Below, one piece after another: positions 38,237-41,330 of a stretch of DNA of 41,330 nt. The position numbers and the translations under genes were made by a program. Location: NCBI GenBank assembly GCA_022614955.1, contig JAKEHP010000218.1, positions 1 through 41,330 on the forward strand. The letters are read 5' to 3'. The notes below the pieces were generated by a model that did not search any database, was not told the origin of the DNA, and saw nothing but the letters and a program-made list of their open reading frames with translations. Numbering within the stretch: position 1 is the stretch's first letter; each line of letters starts with the position of its first letter. The stretch is from Candidatus Methylomirabilota bacterium. GTDB lineage: Bacteria > Methylomirabilota > Methylomirabilia > Methylomirabilales > JACPAU01.

Positions 38237-38270
38237 GGGTCGGCCCCGCTCCCGCAGGCCAGGATCGCCC

Positions 38271-38936
38271 ATGCCTTCTCGCCCGATCGCCCCACCGGCA
38301 ACGCCGCCCCGGGCGTGGCCAGCCCGCAGGTACCGCAGCCTGCTCGCGGCCGCCCTCCTCGGCGTCGCGATCGGCGCCGCCGCCGGGACCATCCGCGGGG
38401 ATCTCTTCCGGGACGAGCGGTACCGGATCCAGGTGACGAAGCCGGCGAGCTGGCACTTCGTCCCGGGGGAGCAGGCGTCAAGCCGGGCTCGCGAGGCTCT
38501 CCCGGAGGGGGTGCGGAGCGGGCAGGCCTCCGCCGCCACGCTCCTGGTGGCGGTGAGCGAGGTCCCGCCCGGCACGCCGACGCGCTACCCCGGGCGGGTG
38601 ACGGTGGCGGTTGAGGATCTCACGGGCCGGCCCGGCGTCGAGACCCTGGAGCTCTACGCCCAGGCGAACCTCCGGACCCTGGGCAACCTCCTGCAGGAAT
38701 TCAGGCTGGAGGGACCCTCTGAGCGGGTGAGGGCGGGGGGCGTGGCGGGCCTCCGGGTGGAGTACAGCGGCGTCGTGCTCCGGCCCGAGGGGCCCGTGGC
38801 GATCCGGGGGGTCGCGCTGCACTTCCTGCGGGGCCGGACCGGTTACGCCATCGCGGCGGTGGCCGCAGCGGAGGCGTTCGCCGCACGCCGGGCGACCCTG
38901 CAGCAGATCCTGGCCAGCGTGAGCTTCCTCCCCTGA
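38271..38936 (+). CDS. Membrane-anchored hypothetical protein (PsbP/DcrB-like fold suspected)
   Basis: N-terminal TM, then YRIQVTKPASWHFVPGEQ...GVAGLRVEYSG...LHFLRGRTGYAIAAVAAAEAFAARRATLQQILASVSF. Confidence 0.6.
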   Translation: MPSRPIAPPATPPRAWPARRYRSLLAAALLGVAIGAAAGTIRGDLFRDERYRIQVTKPASWHFVPGEQASSRAREALPEGVRSGQASAATLLVAVSEVPPGTPTRYPGRVTVAVEDLTGRPGVETLELYAQANLRTLGNLLQEFRLEGPSERVRAGGVAGLRVEYSGVVLRPEGPVAIRGVALHFLRGRTGYAIAAVAAAEAFAARRATLQQILASVSFLP

Positions 38937-38951
38937 CGGGCGGGCGCCGCC

Positions 38952-39572
38952 TCAGCGGGGTGGCGCGCCATCGCCCCGCCGCAGGCCCGGCAACCTGTAG
39001 AAGGCCTCCGCCTCCCGCCCCAGTTCGGCAAGCAGCTCGAGGAAGCGCAGCGCCGCCCGCTCCTCCGGCGTGCCGTCCTTAGCCTGCCGCTGCCTCCGCA
39101 GCTCCCGGAAGCCCTGCAGGAGAGTGCGGTCCCCGAGGCGCCGCAGGATCCGCTCGCCGCACGCCTCCAGAAGGTCCACCGCGTCCTGGTCCCCTCGTCT
39201 GAGCGCCTCCCGGTAGGCCTTGAGGAACTCCGTCGGGCTCCCCCCCTCCCAGGCCTGAAGGAGGGCCTCCCGCGCCCGGATATCCTCCACCAGGCTGCGG
39301 AGCTGCTCGGCGCAGCGCCGGGCGGTGTCCAGGGTTGAGCGACCGGTGTCCCCCAGGGTTTCCCGCAGCCGCTGCTCGTGAGCCGCCGCGTCCTCACGGA
39401 ACCGGGCGTAGTTCGCTTCCACGTCCCGGAGGCACGCCTCCTGCTTGGCCCGAAGCCGCTGCGCCATCGCCTCCCATGGGAGGTCGGGCGCGGCGGCGAC
39501 TGCGGCCGCCTCCGCCAGGAGCTCGTCCATGGCCTTCAGGGGGTAACGGGCGATGCGCTTCAGCCTGTCCAC
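38952..39572 (-). CDS. Coiled-coil protein of unknown function (paralog of 40046-40681)
   Basis: YREALRRGDQDAVDLLEACGERILRRLGDRTLLQGFRELRRQRQAKDGTPEERAALRFLELL aligns with the gene at 40046. Confidence 0.7.
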   Translation of the reverse strand: MDRLKRIARYPLKAMDELLAEAAAVAAAPDLPWEAMAQRLRAKQEACLRDVEANYARFREDAAAHEQRLRETLGDTGRSTLDTARRCAEQLRSLVEDIRAREALLQAWEGGSPTEFLKAYREALRRGDQDAVDLLEACGERILRRLGDRTLLQGFRELRRQRQAKDGTPEERAALRFLELLAELGREAEAFYRLPGLRRGDGAPPR

Positions 39573-39648
39573 GAGGGCCTCCAGGGAGGAGGAGGGACCA
39601 CGCGGGACGATTCTAGGAAAGGGATGGGGGAAGGGTCAACTATAAACC

Positions 39649-40038
39649 CTAGCGGGGACCGGAGAGGGAGTCAAGCTGCTTCAGGTACTCGAAGATCTTC
39701 GCGAAGAGGTCCACCCACCCGGGCTCGGCGCCCGGGTCAACGCTCACCCCCGCCTGGAACGTGGCGGGTGCGTCCGGCACCGGCTGGCACCACCGGACCT
39801 GGCCGGCGAACTTCACCCAGGGCGCGCCCAGCACATGGCTCTCCAGCCGGAATTGGAGCGCGGTCCCGGTCTGGTACGGGGTGGCCCCCTCCAGCCTCAG
39901 CCCCTGGCGGCTGAAGTCCAGGAGGCGGACCTTCTCCTCGGTCCCGTCGGCGGCCAGGATGACCAGGCTCGCCCCCTGCTGGGCCAGAGGGCTCAGGGTG
40001 TACCGGGTGTCGGTGCGACGGTTCGCGTCCGCGTCCAT
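39649..40038 (-). CDS. PilZ-domain protein
   Basis: NRRTDTRYTLSPLAQQGASLVILAADGTEEKVRLLDFSRQGLRLEGATPYQTGTALQFRL. Confidence 0.75.
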   Translation of the reverse strand: MDADANRRTDTRYTLSPLAQQGASLVILAADGTEEKVRLLDFSRQGLRLEGATPYQTGTALQFRLESHVLGAPWVKFAGQVRWCQPVPDAPATFQAGVSVDPGAEPGWVDLFAKIFEYLKQLDSLSGPR

Positions 40039-40045
40039 GGCAGGC

Positions 40046-40681
40046 CTACTTGTCGTAAAAGCGGAAGGTGGAGGCCATCACAGCGCGCATCAGGTCCGCC
40101 TCCTCCCGCACCTTTTCCAGCTCCTTCAACTGGGCCCTAGCGGCTTTCTGCTCGGGGGTGTAGCGGGCCTCCTGGGCCCGGGCCCGCAGCGCCCGGAAGG
40201 CCTCCAGGATCTTCGGCTCGTTCTTCCGCTTGAGGAACCGCTCCGCCGAACGCTCGAAGATCTCGGCGCTGTCCGTGTCCCCCCGCTCGACCGCGGCCTT
40301 GTAGTCGGCGAAGATGGTGCTGGCCGCCTCCTCCTCCCACTGCTCGAAGAGGCGCTCCCGGAAGGCCGCCTTGTCAATGATGTTGAAGAGCTCCTGGATG
40401 AGCGTCTCCATCTGCTGGAACGGCGTGAGGGCGGGGGGGGTGAGGATCTCCTGGAGTTTCTTCTCCTCCTCCGCCAGCTTCGACCGGAACCGCTTGAACT
40501 GCTCCTCCGCCCCGCTGACCGTGGCGTCCTGGACCTTCTTGACCCGGGCCAGCTTCTCCTCGGTGCCCAGGTGGGGATCGGAGGAGATCCGGCTCACCTC
40601 CGCCAGGAGGGAGTCCAGGAGCTGCAGCGGCGCCTGGGCCATTTTTTTGAGATCGTCTAAGGCGGGTCCCGGCACGGGCAC
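40046..40681 (-). CDS. Coiled-coil protein of unknown function (paralog of 38952-39572)
   Basis: YKAAVERGDTDSAEIFERSAERFLKRKNEPKILEAFRALRARAQEARYTPEQKAARAQLKELEK. Confidence 0.75.
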   Translation of the reverse strand: MPVPGPALDDLKKMAQAPLQLLDSLLAEVSRISSDPHLGTEEKLARVKKVQDATVSGAEEQFKRFRSKLAEEEKKLQEILTPPALTPFQQMETLIQELFNIIDKAAFRERLFEQWEEEAASTIFADYKAAVERGDTDSAEIFERSAERFLKRKNEPKILEAFRALRARAQEARYTPEQKAARAQLKELEKVREEADLMRAVMASTFRFYDK

Positions 40682-40794
40682 CCCTCCCTTGGCTCGTGTC
40701 TCTCCCCCCGCGGCGCTGGTGCAACTCCTATACCAAGCAGGATGTGCCGGCAGCCCGGGGGGTCTCGTCGGAAGGCCACCGCGATGGGGAAGAA

Positions 40795-41194
40795 GGCCGG
40801 AGTGGGCCTGTAAGCCGGATTCTGTACGGGCCGGAGCCCGTGGTGGTCATCCCTCTAGGCCCGGCGTTGCCGCCGCGCTCCAGCGGCCTACCCGGGGGCT
40901 CGGGCGGGCCACCCTCCCGCCGGCGCCTTGCGGCCCCGGCAGCGCCCCCCTATTTGGCCTTGCTCCAGGTGGGGTCTGCCGAGCCAGCCTGTCACCAGGC
41001 TGCTGGTGCGCTCTTACCGCACCATTTCACCCTTACCGAGCGGCCTTGCGGCGGCCCGGCGGTGTGTTTCTGTGGCACTGTCCTCGGGGTCACCCCCGCT
41101 GGGCGTTACCCAGCACCCCGCCCTGTGGAGTCCGGACTTTCCTCCCGCGGCCCCGCAGGGGACCGCCGGCGACCACCCGACCCACTCCGGCCGC
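40795..41194 (-). ncRNA. rnpB: RNase P RNA (bacterial type A)
   Basis: Minus strand contains GGAGGAAAGTCCGGACTCC near the 5' end and CAGAATCCGGCTTACAGGCCCACTCCGGCC at the 3' end. P1 pairing GGCCGGAGTGGG/CCCACTCCGGCC is visible at the two boundaries. Confidence 0.93.
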
Positions 41195-41248
41195 TTCATG
41201 CTACCACCCTAACCGAAGGGGCGCAAGCCGCTGTACTCGTCCAGTAGA

Positions 41249-41330
41249 TCAGTGACACTCCATCTGCCCTCGCCGAGCGCGATGCTGGCGGAGGAACTGC
41301 TGGGGCGTGAGGTACCCCAGGGCCTGGTGC
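41249..41330 (-). mobile_element. C-terminal end of an IS3/IS481-type transposase (partial, runs off window end)
   Basis: Reverse translation HQALGYLTPQQFLRQHRARRGQMECH*, the typical integrase-core C-terminal motif. The adjacent TGTACTCGTCCAGTAGATC at ~41232 may be the IS end. Confidence 0.75.

Overview
This is a GC-rich bacterial window, possibly from an NC10/Rokubacteria-like lineage, though that lineage guess rests on gene style only. It falls into three parts. (i) An accessory metal/redox region, ~1-14.8 kb and almost all on the minus strand, carries the N-terminus of a Rieske protein, cupredoxin, DUF420, MerE-like, UbiE, MurE-like, Lgt-like, a MerT-MerP fusion, CcdA-family and YHS genes, and a BlaI/M56 regulatory pair. 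Several of its genes carry frameshifts, truncations or a nonsense codon. (ii) A signalling/envelope region, ~14.9-32.6 kb, carries CorA, a CdaA-YbbR fusion, PilZ proteins, PBP1A, a five-GAF sensor kinase next to a TAXI protein, and an NtrBC-type pair. (iii) The remainder carries a MacA/MacB-type exporter, ADP-forming acyl-CoA synthetase subunits, two related coiled-coil proteins flanking a PilZ protein, RNase P RNA, and the end of an IS transposase. The strongest finding is that the MerT-MerP fusion gene (5056-5724, minus) has in-frame TGA codons at exactly both metal-binding Cys positions of its HMA domain (GMT-U-G-T-U-P instead of GMTCxxCP). The downstream frame is intact and a bSECIS-like hairpin follows, so this is a candidate double-selenocysteine (UxxU) mercury/heavy-metal uptake selenoprotein that the ORF track truncated. 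Other leads are a family of TACTA-N-TAGTA palindromes around the BlaI/M56/MBL locus, a cysteine-less CcdA paralog, an lgt-like gene with an in-frame amber codon at a conserved Tyr position, and a CdaA-YbbR single-chain fusion.
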